This document shows, in pieces, positions 8,598 through 17,732 of a DNA stretch of 19,970 bases (positions are counted from its first letter, which is position 1; the number at the start of each line of letters is the position of its first letter). The notes under the pieces were generated by a model, which did not search any database, was not told the DNA's origin, and saw only the letters and a list, made by a program, of their open reading frames with translations. Location of the stretch: NCBI RefSeq assembly GCF_000701425.1, contig NZ_JNIW01000061.1, forward strand, positions 1 through 19,970, in the 5' to 3' direction. The stretch comes from Deinococcus frigens DSM 12807. Its GTDB lineage: Bacteria; Deinococcota; Deinococci; Deinococcales; Deinococcaceae. The position numbers were made by a program, and so were the translations under genes.

Positions 8598-9860
8598 TCA
8601 GACGTCCTCCACCGCCCGCGCCCCGATGCGCCCCCCAATATCGCGCCGCAACTGCGCGCCCGCAAAATCCACGCGGTCCGCCAGCGCATAGGCCCGCGCC
8701 AGCGCTGTGTTCAGCGTGGGGGCGACGGCGGTGATGGCCAGCACGCGCCCACCGCTGCTTTGCAACTCGCCGCCGACTTCGCGGGTTCCGGCGTGGTAGA
8801 TAATTTCGTTCTCAGCGGTGCTGGGCAGACCCACGGGCACGCCGCGCACCGGATCGCCGGGATAGCCGGGGGCAGCCAGGACAATGACCGCGCTGGCCTC
8901 ATCGCTAAATTCAACGGTCTGCGGGTCCAGCTCGCCCCGCACCGCATCCAGACAGTGCTGCGCGAGGTCACTCTGGAGCAGCGGCAACACCGCCTCGGCC
9001 TCCGGGTCACCGAAGCGGGCGTTAAATTCCACAACTTTTGGTCCGTCTGGCGTGAGCATCAGTCCGGCGTACAGCACGCCCTGGAACGGCATGCCCTCTG
9101 CGCGCATTCCGGCCAGAGTGGGTGCGATGATGCGCTCCCTGATGTAGGTCAGATCCGACTCAGACAGCGGAAACGGGCAGACCACGCCCATGCCGCCGGT
9201 CATGGGGCCGGTGTCGCCTGCATAGATGGTCTTGTGGTCCTGACTGGGCGGGGTCAGGGCGAAGGCTGAGCCGTCGGTCAGGGCCAGCACCGACACCTCC
9301 TGCCCGGTCATGAAGTCCTCGACAACGGCGCAGGCGGCAGATTTATTGTCTGCCACGCTGAAGATATCGCGCAGGGCGGCTGCCGCCTCGGTCAGTGACC
9401 CGGCAATCGTGACGCCCTTGCCCGCCCGCAACGTGGCGTCCTTGATGACGATGGGCGTGAATTGGCTGTCCAGATGGGCCAGCGCTCCCTCCAGATCATT
9501 GAACGTGACGTGCTGTGCGGTGGGGACGCCGTGCCTGAGCATGAACGCCTTGCTCCAGCCCTTATCGCCTTCCAGACGACTGGCGGCCTGCGTGGGGCCG
9601 AAGGCGGGAACGCCGCGCGCCGTGCAGGCGTCCACCACCCCTGCCGCCAGATATGCCTCGGGGCCGACGACGACCAGATCCACCGCCTCGCGCACCGCCA
9701 GTTCGGCCAGCGCATCGGCGTCCTGGGCGCTGTCCAGAATCCGGGCGAGTTCCGCGATTCCAGGATTGCCGGGCGTACACAGCACCGCATGCCCCTGCCG
9801 CGCGCAGGCATGGACGATCGCATGTTCGCGCCCGCCGCCGCCGATGACCAGTACCCTCAC
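8598..9860 (-). CDS. purD: Phosphoribosylamine--glycine ligase (GARS)
   Basis: 420 residues, the normal length. Catalyses the second step of purine synthesis: phosphoribosylamine, glycine and ATP to GAR. The N-terminal [15 protein letters not shown] (1-15) is the family start; [39 protein letters not shown] and [12 protein letters not shown] follow in the expected order (N, A, ATP-grasp B and C domains). The start is GTG 9860, whose bases overlap the TGA of the upstream MBL gene (GTGA), implying translational coupling. There is no strong ribosome site of its own, which is consistent with that. A longer in-frame start would lie inside the MBL gene and precede the conserved N-terminus. Confidence 0.95.
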   Translation of the reverse strand: MRVLVIGGGGREHAIVHACARQGHAVLCTPGNPGIAELARILDSAQDADALAELAVREAVDLVVVGPEAYLAAGVVDACTARGVPAFGPTQAASRLEGDKGWSKAFMLRHGVPTAQHVTFNDLEGALAHLDSQFTPIVIKDATLRAGKGVTIAGSLTEAAAALRDIFSVADNKSAACAVVEDFMTGQEVSVLALTDGSAFALTPPSQDHKTIYAGDTGPMTGGMGVVCPFPLSESDLTYIRERIIAPTLAGMRAEGMPFQGVLYAGLMLTPDGPKVVEFNARFGDPEAEAVLPLLQSDLAQHCLDAVRGELDPQTVEFSDEASAVIVLAAPGYPGDPVRGVPVGLPSTAENEIIYHAGTREVGGELQSSGGRVLAITAVAPTLNTALARAYALADRVDFAGAQLRRDIGGRIGARAVEDV

Positions 9861-10759
9861 GGAGTGCGAACGGCCTTCTTCTGCCAGTAGCGCATCAGCC
9901 CCTGCACGCTCATCCACGGCGGACAGGCGAAGTCGTAGCGTGCGGGCAGGTCCTCGCCCTCGGCCAGCAGTTCCTGCATCAACACTCTGGTATACGCTTC
10001 AGAAATCGCCTCGATATCCTGTCCCGCGTCCATCCCGGCGTGAATGCGTCCCGCGTCCAGGTCCATCTTTTCCAGCAGGCCGTCCCAGTGGGCCGCATCC
10101 TGGGCGTAGCTGCCGAAGTGGGCCACATGCAGGGTGTGGGCGTCCCGCTTACGCAGCGCGGCGACGCTGTCTTTCCAGACCTCCAGATCGATGTCCGGCG
10201 GCGGCGTGGGCGCACGCGGGGTCTGACGGGTGTCCAGACGCACCCCGCCCACATCCCCGACGAACAGGTCAGGCCCGACGTGGTAGGCCAGGTGGTGAAC
10301 CGCGTGGCCCGGGGTGTAGAGGGCGTCCACGGTCACGTCCCCGATCTGGAGCGTCTCGCCACCCGCCAGCACGGTCATCCTCTCGGCGGGAATCGGCAGC
10401 ATCTCGCCCCACAGGCGGTTCATCGCGTCACCGTAGATCTGGGTGGCGCTGGCCACCAACCGTTCCGGGCTGGCCAGATGCTTCGCGCCACGCTCGTGGA
10501 CGTAAGCGCGCGCCTCCGGCACCCGCGAGAGGATGGTTCCGGCAGCCCCGGCGTGGTCGAAGTGAATATGGGTCAGCAGCAGATGGCGCACGTCGCTCAG
10601 CCCGGCTCCCCGCGCCTCCAACCCGGCGGTCAGCGCAGGTAGGGTGCTGGTAGGCCCGGTGTCCACCACCGCCAGCCCGTCCCCCGTATCCAGAATGTAC
10701 GAGGCGATCACGCCGGGGGTGTCCTGAAACTTCAGGTCCACCATCTGCACGCCCTTCAT
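9857..10759 (-). CDS. MBL-fold metallohydrolase
   Basis: 300 residues of the metallo-beta-lactamase superfamily. The metal motif THIHFDH (63-69) is intact; further ligands are expected in YTPGHAVHHL and LFVGDVGGVRLD. VVDTGPTSTL (31-40) is the usual strand before it. The C-terminal 100 residues are helical and carry no family label that I recognise. Probably a cytoplasmic hydrolase (glyoxalase II or lactonase-like); substrate unknown. ATG 10759 overlaps the stop of the 57-aa membrane gene (ATGA), and GGGAG precedes it. Its own stop overlaps the purD start (GTGA). It is thus the middle of a tightly coupled three-gene operon. Confidence 0.88.
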   Translation of the reverse strand: MKGVQMVDLKFQDTPGVIASYILDTGDGLAVVDTGPTSTLPALTAGLEARGAGLSDVRHLLLTHIHFDHAGAAGTILSRVPEARAYVHERGAKHLASPERLVASATQIYGDAMNRLWGEMLPIPAERMTVLAGGETLQIGDVTVDALYTPGHAVHHLAYHVGPDLFVGDVGGVRLDTRQTPRAPTPPPDIDLEVWKDSVAALRKRDAHTLHVAHFGSYAQDAAHWDGLLEKMDLDAGRIHAGMDAGQDIEAISEAYTRVLMQELLAEGEDLPARYDFACPPWMSVQGLMRYWQKKAVRTP

Positions 10760-10929
10760 GCGGCTCCCGCCACGCGCGCCACGGCCAGCAGGGCGGCGGC
10801 GGCGAACTGCACGAAGGCCACGGTCCGCAGCGCCCCCACATTCGAGGCGGACTTGAGCGGCCCCAGACTGAGCATCAGGAGAAATGTCGCGCTGAGCAGG
10901 ATAAACCCGCAGAAAAGCCAGAGAGCCAT
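10756..10929 (-). CDS. 57-aa two-TM membrane protein, first gene of the purD operon
   Basis: 57 residues starting MALWLFCGFILLSATFLL, with two hydrophobic helices (about 3-22 and 36-52) joined by a short GPLKSASNVGALRT loop. Not recognised. Two points support it: the stop overlaps the MBL start in ATGA, and TATCCT lies exactly 7 nt before the ATG with no ribosome site, as for leaderless genes. A longer in-frame extension upstream would run through the RNHCP gene and is Arg/Cys-rich junk. It may anchor or regulate something at the membrane; no function can be inferred. Confidence 0.7.
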   Translation of the reverse strand: MALWLFCGFILLSATFLLMLSLGPLKSASNVGALRTVAFVQFAAAALLAVARVAGAA

Positions 10930-10936
10930 ATGGAAC

Positions 10937-10959
10937 AGGATACGGGGTTGCCGGGCAAC
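10937..10959 (-). promoter_or_regulatory. Promoter and operator-like palindrome of the membrane-MBL-purD operon
   Basis: TATCCT (plus 10937-10942) is 7 nt before the ATG at 10929. Just upstream the perfect inverted repeat GTTGCC-G-GGCAAC (10947-10959) occupies the -10/-35 spacer, a place where a repressor would block polymerase. No clear -35 is seen. The regulator is unknown. Confidence 0.45.
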
Positions 10960-10994
10960 GGGTGATGGGTGACCGGAAACAGCCGTCCTGAGCG

Positions 10995-11342
10995 CTAATG
11001 CGCGGGCGTGGTCAGCCCGATCAGCCCGTCCCAGTCGTCCGGCTGACGAGCGTCGTCCAGCGCGGCGCGGTTGCGGCCCGTAAAGCCGCACTTGTGGCAC
11101 TGGTGGACGATGATCCAGCCCTTCTTGCCACTTTGCTCCGCGCCCACCGGCACCAGCAGGCCGTGGCAGGTGCTGGCGCGGTCGCCGGGCAACACATCCA
11201 CATGCAGGCTGTGCAGACACACGGGGCAGTGGTTGCGGACGCTGCCATTGGTCAGCGGCAGGACCGCTGCGCCACAGTGCTGGCAGATAAAGGCGTTGTT
11301 GGTACCCTGTACGGTAAAGCGGCGGCTGGAGGTGTCGGTCAC
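10995..11342 (-). CDS. RNHCP domain zinc-ribbon protein
   Basis: 115 residues. It contains the name-giving motif RNHCPVCLHSLHVD (about 36-49) of the RNHCP domain family (PF12647), with further cysteine pairs FICQHCG and VHQCHKCGF, giving three metal-type knuckles plus a lone Cys in STCHGL. Probably binds zinc; the family's role is not known, with nucleic-acid binding a common guess. Start is GTG 11342, with AGAGG 9 nt upstream; the upstream 4-TM gene stops 13 nt before, so the two are cotranscribed. It ends 65 nt before the 57-aa membrane gene. Confidence 0.9.
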   Translation of the reverse strand: MTDTSSRRFTVQGTNNAFICQHCGAAVLPLTNGSVRNHCPVCLHSLHVDVLPGDRASTCHGLLVPVGAEQSGKKGWIIVHQCHKCGFTGRNRAALDDARQPDDWDGLIGLTTPAH

Positions 11343-11355
11343 GCCCAGCCTCTGC

Positions 11356-11781
11356 TCATGGCTTGCGCCTCATCGCCTGCTGCCGCGCCGCCCAGCGGGA
11401 ATCGAGAAAAGCGCGTATTACTGCCGTGCCCACCAGCGCCGTTCCCAGCAACAAAAAGGCCAGGCCCGCGCCGCTGACCACCCAGCCCTGCCACGCCACC
11501 GATCCGGCCAGCATGCCCACCACAAAGATCACCAGGCCCGCCACCATGCACATGCCTACGGTCAGCCGCCAGGCCCACACGCTGCCGCGCCAGACGCCAT
11601 ACAGCAGCGCGGCGGTGGCCACGGCGTACAGCAGATTGCGCCCCCAATCCGCCGTCTGCCCCTGCACCAGCCCGGCCACGAACGGCGTCACCGACACCAT
11701 GAAAATGCCGGTCAGCACCGCCAGCGTGGGCGCGCGCCCGGCCTCGGCCTGCCGGGGATCAAAGGGGGAAGAGGCAGACAT
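11356..11781 (-). CDS. Small 4-TM membrane protein, unknown
   Basis: 141 residues with four hydrophobic segments: LAVLTGIFMVSVTPFVAGLV, LLYAVATAALLYGVW, MCMVAGLVIFVVGMLAG and VSGAGLAFLLLGTALVGTAVI, ending in a basic RWAARQQAMRRKP tail (inside). ATG 11781 has AGGGG 5 nt upstream. First gene of a short unit with the RNHCP gene (13-nt gap). It does not share the LALPL.WAR motif of the fbp-linked 4-TM pair. Function unknown. Confidence 0.8.
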   Translation of the reverse strand: MSASSPFDPRQAEAGRAPTLAVLTGIFMVSVTPFVAGLVQGQTADWGRNLLYAVATAALLYGVWRGSVWAWRLTVGMCMVAGLVIFVVGMLAGSVAWQGWVVSGAGLAFLLLGTALVGTAVIRAFLDSRWAARQQAMRRKP

Positions 11782-11839
11782 CAGGCCCCTATTTCAACAC
11801 GTCCGGGGCGGGACAATTGGGGCGAGCATCCGCGCCACG

Positions 11840-11875
11840 AAAAACGCCCCCGCCCTGACTACCGGAAGGGGCGTT
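11840..11875 (-). terminator. Rho-independent terminator after the secreted two-domain protein
   Basis: Arms AACGCCCC (11843-11850) and GGGGCGTT (11868-11875), an 8-bp stem with a 17-nt loop. Read on the minus strand the stem ends in TTTTT (plus 11840-11844). It lies about 110 nt beyond the stop at 11988 and just upstream of the next gene, so it insulates the two units. Confidence 0.75.
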
Positions 11876-11987
11876 CACGGGTGAAGATTGGAGGCCGGGC
11901 GTCAGGCTGGCATCCGTCCGAACAGTTTGAGGTTCGCTGCATCTGGCACGCCTCATTCTTGACATGCAACTTGGCGGTCTTTCAGCT

Positions 11988-12884
11988 TCAACGCTCGACG
12001 GTGAAGTCCAGACTCAGCGCCTGCCCCTTTGCGCCGCCCGCGAACATCTTGCCAAAAGGCGTGGCGGTCAGTCGGTGCTGGCCAGGCGCTAACTGACCGG
12101 AGCCGCAGGCCAGGTAATCGCCTTTCTTGCCCTTCTTGTCCTTGCTGTCGCCGCACATGGAAAAGGGGGCCTCATTCTCGGTGTAGTCCTTGACGCCTTT
12201 CTGGGCAAAGCGGATGCTTCTGACACCGCTGCCCACGTTGGCCCGGACGTTCAGGCGCGGGGGCAGCGCGGACAGGCGCAGGCGCGCGCCGGGCTGGACC
12301 GGATCGAAGCCGGGGACAGGCTGGTTGGTATCGGCATTGATCAGCGTGAAGCTGACCACAGCCAGGGCGGGCACAGGGGCGGGTTTCTGGGCCGCGCTGC
12401 CCACCACGGTGTAGGTCAGCGCGGCTGCCAGTCCTGCCGTGCCGCCCCCGTTGGCCGCGTCAAAGGGCGTTGCCAGCAGGCTGTGCGTGCCGGGCGCGAA
12501 GACCGCCGCCGGGCAAGGTTCGTAGTTGCCGCCCTGATCGTTGCACAGCGAGTACGGTGCACCGCCCTGCAAACGGTAATTGCCGTTGCCATCCAGACCG
12601 AACCAGATGCTCTTGACCGCGCCTGAGACGTTCGCGCGCATGCTCAGCCTTGCGGGCAATTTGGCCGCGTCCAGCGTGGCCCCCGGCCTGACTGGATCGA
12701 AACCCGGCACCGGCTGATTGGTGTCGGCGTTGATCAGCGTCAGGCCCGTGACGGTGGCGGGGGCAGTGGGGTTGACGGAAATGCTCTGGCCCTTGACGGT
12801 CTGCGCGCCAGCAGCGGGCAGCACAAGAGCCGCGAATGCGAAAGCACCCAGCAGGGCGGTGGGAAGCGATGAGGACTTGGACAT
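11988..12884 (-). CDS. Secreted protein with two copies of an Ig-like domain
   Basis: 298 residues. A Sec signal peptide begins MSKSSSLPTALLGAFAFAAL and ends near AAGAQ. Two tandem domains of about 117 residues follow (about 45-161 and 177-297). Each starts with a TLINADTNQPVPGFDPV segment, contains an RAN...SI.F strand, and ends PG.H.L.ATPF...F/YTV, as in exported beta-sandwich repeats. Each copy has one cysteine pair in the same place (114/124 and 244/260), probably a disulfide; the second copy has a Lys-rich insert (DSKDKKGKKGD) between them. CAGGAG 4 nt before ATG 12884 fixes the start. The partner or ligand is unknown; the fold call is inference. Confidence 0.85.
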   Translation of the reverse strand: MSKSSSLPTALLGAFAFAALVLPAAGAQTVKGQSISVNPTAPATVTGLTLINADTNQPVPGFDPVRPGATLDAAKLPARLSMRANVSGAVKSIWFGLDGNGNYRLQGGAPYSLCNDQGGNYEPCPAAVFAPGTHSLLATPFDAANGGGTAGLAAALTYTVVGSAAQKPAPVPALAVVSFTLINADTNQPVPGFDPVQPGARLRLSALPPRLNVRANVGSGVRSIRFAQKGVKDYTENEAPFSMCGDSKDKKGKKGDYLACGSGQLAPGQHRLTATPFGKMFAGGAKGQALSLDFTVER

Positions 12885-13070
12885 ATGGCTCCTGAAAAAC
12901 GGCGGGATGGCGGAAAGGGAGAGGGGACGCACGACGGACACCGCCGTCAGTTCCCTCTGGATGTACCTGGCCAGGATGACCGCAGGCTGATCGGAGCGCA
13001 CATCTGGCGTTCAGCAGGCCGAACGGATCGCCGCAGATCGTTCCCTGACATGCGAAGCTAAACCCTCAAT

Positions 13071-13103
13071 AAACTTGACATGACCGCACTCAAGTTTCAG
13101 AAT
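13071..13103 (+). promoter_or_regulatory. clpB promoter with HAIR (HspR) operator
   Basis: TTGACA (13075-13080), 17-nt spacer, CAGAAT (13098-13103) form a sigma-70-type promoter. Over it lies AAACTTGA-N11-TCAAGTTT (13071-13097). Within that, CTTGACA-N7-ACTCAAG (13074-13094) matches the HspR operator consensus CTTGAGT-N7-ACTCAAG with a perfect right half and 5 of 7 in the left. HspR bound here would cover the -35. HspR control of clpB and dnaK is known in actinobacteria and Deinococcus. Confidence 0.85.
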
Positions 13104-13153
13104 GGGGGGAGATTGTACGACTGTCCTTTTCCCTGTTTTCCGGAGGTTTCCAC

Positions 13154-15712
<2,559 letters not shown>

Positions 15713-15723
15713 ACGCCTTTGAT

Positions 15724-15763
15724 CTCAGAGAGCGTGCCGTCAAGGCACCTCTCTAGCTCTGAG
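15724..15763 (+). terminator. Hairpin just after clpB
   Basis: AGAGAGCGTGCC (15727-15738) pairs with GGCACCTCTCT (15744-15754) with one bulge and a 5-nt loop. An outer CTCAGAG/CTCTGAG pair (15724-15730 and 15757-15763) competes with part of it. It starts 12 nt after the clpB stop, with no T-tract. A structured 3' end or weak terminator. Confidence 0.5.
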
Positions 15764-15781
15764 GCGCTCAAGAAAGTGAAG

Positions 15782-15817
15782 AGCCGCACAGGAGGTTGCC
15801 TCGCCCTCCGTGCGGCT
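15782..15817. terminator. Second hairpin between clpB and the XRE gene
   Basis: AGCCGCAC (15782-15789) with GTGCGGCT (15810-15817), continued by GGAGG (15791-15795) with CCTCC (15805-15809) after one bulged A: 13 pairs, 9-nt loop. Read on the minus strand it is followed by a T-rich CTTCACTTTCTT, so it can serve the converging XRE gene as well as clpB. Confidence 0.65.
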
Positions 15818-15904
15818 GTTCTCCATGCTGACGGCAGCAGGTGTTGGACGACGCCGATTTCGTTCTCACGACGAAACAAACAGGAGTTACAGCACCAACA
15901 CAAT

Positions 15905-16108
15905 TCACGACAGGCTGATGTCCAGTCGCCGTTCCAGCACCCGCCGGGCCAGTTGATGCAGGCTGCGCGGATCGTACTCGCCGCGCTCCAGGAGTTGCAG
16001 CAGCGCCACCGACAGACCGGCCTCGCGGGCCAGATCCTCCTGCGAGAAGCCCAGGAGCTGCCGCCGCACTCTCACCACCAGCGCGCCGGGAAAGGGGACC
16101 GAGGTCAT
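15905..16108 (-). CDS. Small XRE-family HTH regulator
   Basis: 67 residues, essentially one helix-turn-helix domain of the Cro/C1-XRE type: VRRQLLGFSQEDLAREAGLS holds the first helices, and VALLQLLERGEYDPR the recognition helix and the usual RGE.-PR turn. There is no further sensor domain. ATG 16108 lacks an obvious ribosome site. Divergent from pyrE with only 47 nt between the starts, so it could act on pyrE or on itself; that is inference only. Single-domain XRE proteins also occur as antitoxins, but no toxin gene adjoins. Confidence 0.78.
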   Translation of the reverse strand: MTSVPFPGALVVRVRRQLLGFSQEDLAREAGLSVALLQLLERGEYDPRSLHQLARRVLERRLDISLS

Positions 16109-16140
16109 GCGCCATGATGCGCCGCCCTGAGCGATGAGAA

Positions 16141-16149
16141 TGCGATACT
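16141..16149 (+). promoter_or_regulatory. Extended -10 of leaderless pyrE
   Basis: TGCGATACT, an extended -10 ending 6 nt before the pyrE ATG. There is no Shine-Dalgarno sequence and no convincing -35. The mRNA would start at or near the A of the start codon. Confidence 0.55.
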
Positions 16150-16155
16150 CCCCGC

Positions 16156-16725
16156 ATGGACGTTCTCGCGCTGTACCGCCAGGCCGGGGCCTACCACGAG
16201 GGGCACTTTTTGCTCGCCAGTGGCCGCCATAGCCCCAAATTCCTGCAAAGCACTACCGTGCTGCAATATCCGCACCTGACCGGACAGATCGCCGCCGCGC
16301 TGGCGCAAAAACTGACCGATGCAGGCGTGCAGGCTGGCCTGCTGGTCGGCCCCGCAATGGGCGGCGTGATTCTGGCCTATGAAGTGGCCCGGCACTCCGG
16401 CGGCGAGGACGTGCGCGCCATCTTCGCCGAGAAGGATGGGAAAGGCGGCATGAAGATCCGGGAGGCGTTCACGATTGCGCCGGGTGAGCCGTTTATTGCT
16501 GTGGAGGACGTGCTGACCACCGGAGGCAGCGTGCTGAAAGCCGTGCGCGCCGCCGAGGCTGCTGGGGGCAGATGCGCCGCGATTGTCTGCATCGTGGACC
16601 GCCGCGCCGTGGAAGGTCCGCTGGAAGGCCACACGCTGGTGTCGCTGACCCGGCTGGTCTTCGACACCTACCCGCCCGGCGAGGTGCCGGAGTGGCTGGC
16701 GAACATTCCGTTGCAGGAAATCTGA
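16156..16725 (+). CDS. pyrE: Orotate phosphoribosyltransferase
   Basis: 189 residues, of normal length. Makes orotidine 5'-phosphate from orotate and PRPP, the fifth step of pyrimidine synthesis, in the cytoplasm. The PRPP loop FIAVEDVLTTGGSVLKAV (113-130) is intact, SGRHSPKFLQS (22-32) matches the orotate-side loop, and GPAMGGVILAYE and EKDGKGGMKIRE (the flexible catalytic loop with lysines) are present. The C-terminal TYPPGEVPEWL is typical of the Deinococcus/Thermus and archaeal-type branch. ATG 16156 is the only fitting start and is probably leaderless. It stands apart from other pyr genes, between an XRE regulator and proC. Confidence 0.95.
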   Translation: MDVLALYRQAGAYHEGHFLLASGRHSPKFLQSTTVLQYPHLTGQIAAALAQKLTDAGVQAGLLVGPAMGGVILAYEVARHSGGEDVRAIFAEKDGKGGMKIREAFTIAPGEPFIAVEDVLTTGGSVLKAVRAAEAAGGRCAAIVCIVDRRAVEGPLEGHTLVSLTRLVFDTYPPGEVPEWLANIPLQEI

Positions 16726-16745
16726 CGTTTATCCCGAGCTAGGTG

Positions 16746-16805
16746 CCAGACAGGTGAGGGGTCTGGATAGTGCTCAGGCTGATGGTTCCAAGTTCCAGAA
16801 CCATC
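16746..16805. terminator. Tandem hairpins between pyrE and proC
   Basis: CCAGAC-N9-GTCTGG (16746-16766) and GATGGTTC-N9-GAACCATC (16781-16805), both with perfect arms, lie between the convergent pyrE and proC stops. No T-tract follows either. Probably factor-assisted or weak bidirectional termination. Confidence 0.5.
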
Positions 16806-16879
16806 TGGAGAAGGGCTTGTCACGGTGGTCTTGACGGCGTCTAAACTCTGCGCGCAGAAGCGAGGCGAGCCTCTGCTGG

Positions 16880-17671
16880 CTACTCCTGATCCAGCCCCAG
16901 TTCCGTGCCGCGCCGGGTGGCGTCGATCACTGCCTGCATCAGGCCGCCGCGCACGCCCGCCGCTTCCAGGGCGGCCAGTCCGGCAATGGTGGTGCCGCCG
17001 GGCGAGGCCACCTCGTCCTTGAGCATGCCGGGATGGGCGCGGCGTTGCAGCAGCTCGCCGCTGGCCACCAGCAGTTTGGCGGCCAGTTCGTTGGCCAGCA
17101 CGCGCGGCAGGCCCATGCGCACCCCGCCGTCGGCCAGCGCCTCGGCGACCACGGCGGCGTAGGCAGGGCCAGAGGCGCTCATGCCGGTAAAGGCGTTGAA
17201 CAGGTGTTCGGGCAGATCGTAGGCATCGCCCACCGAGCCGAACAGGTGATGCGCGAAGGCCAAATCGCCCGCGCCCTCGGCCTCGGGCGGCCCGGTGATG
17301 GCCGTCTGCGACAGGCCGATGGTGGCCGCCAGATTGGGCATCACGCGCACCACCCGCTGCGTGCCCAGCCGCCGTGCCAGGGTGCTGACGCTCACACCCG
17401 CCATCGTGCTGATGTATCCGGCGTTTTCTTGCGCCAGCCACTCGCAGGTTTCGGGAAACACGCGCGGTTGCAGGCTGACCAGAATGCGCTGCGCGTCGGC
17501 CAGGTCCGCCCGCAAAATTACCCGCGCCCCGGTGCGCGCGGCGATGTCCTGCACGCGCGCCATGTTGGCGTCGATCAGCCCGATCTGCGCGGGCGCGATC
17601 CCGCCGCGCGAGGTCACCCCCTCCAGCAGGGCCAGACCCAGTTTCCCGACGCCGACGATGGCAAGTTCCAT
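16880..17671 (-). CDS. proC: Pyrroline-5-carboxylate reductase
   Basis: 263 residues. Reduces pyrroline-5-carboxylate to L-proline with NAD(P)H, in the cytoplasm. The N-terminal [15 protein letters not shown] is the Rossmann nucleotide motif; [12 protein letters not shown] is the conserved substrate-side segment; [29 protein letters not shown] is the family signature; [14 protein letters not shown] near the C-terminus is also typical. Start set at ATG 17671 because the conserved fold begins there; in-frame sequence further upstream is not family-like. No ribosome site, but TATACT lies 7 nt before the ATG, so the transcript is probably leaderless. Confidence 0.95.
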   Translation of the reverse strand: MELAIVGVGKLGLALLEGVTSRGGIAPAQIGLIDANMARVQDIAARTGARVILRADLADAQRILVSLQPRVFPETCEWLAQENAGYISTMAGVSVSTLARRLGTQRVVRVMPNLAATIGLSQTAITGPPEAEGAGDLAFAHHLFGSVGDAYDLPEHLFNAFTGMSASGPAYAAVVAEALADGGVRMGLPRVLANELAAKLLVASGELLQRRAHPGMLKDEVASPGGTTIAGLAALEAAGVRGGLMQAVIDATRRGTELGLDQE

Positions 17672-17678
17672 GCGCGGC

Positions 17679-17684
17679 AGTATA
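17679..17684 (-). promoter_or_regulatory. -10 element of leaderless proC
   Basis: TATACT on the minus strand, exactly 7 nt before the proC ATG, with no ribosome site in between. No clear -35 hexamer at 16-18 nt. Confidence 0.55.
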
Positions 17685-17709
17685 GGCGGGAGTCGCTGAG
17701 GCGCGGCCT

Positions 17710-17732
17710 GACGGTCTAAAAGTCTGACCGTC
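17710..17732. promoter_or_regulatory. Inverted repeat upstream of proC
   Basis: GACGGTC-N9-GACCGTC, perfect 7-bp arms, 39-61 nt upstream of the proC start codon and so about -39 to -61 if the mRNA is leaderless. This is a usual place for an activator or repressor site. No family assigned. Confidence 0.35.

Noticed and set aside
9310..10653. 447-aa plus-strand frame opposite purD and the MBL gene
   Set aside because: Ser/Arg/Pro-rich antisense frame covering two well-supported genes; an artefact of high GC.
13021..13043. Imperfect inverted repeat GAACG-G-ATC / GATCGTTC upstream of clpB
   Set aside because: Short and bulged, with no placement relative to a visible promoter; the HAIR element explains the region better.
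15858..15876. TTTCGT-N7-ACGAAA small hairpin after the XRE gene
   Set aside because: Only 6 pairs and no T-tract; the stem at 15782-15817 is a better terminator.
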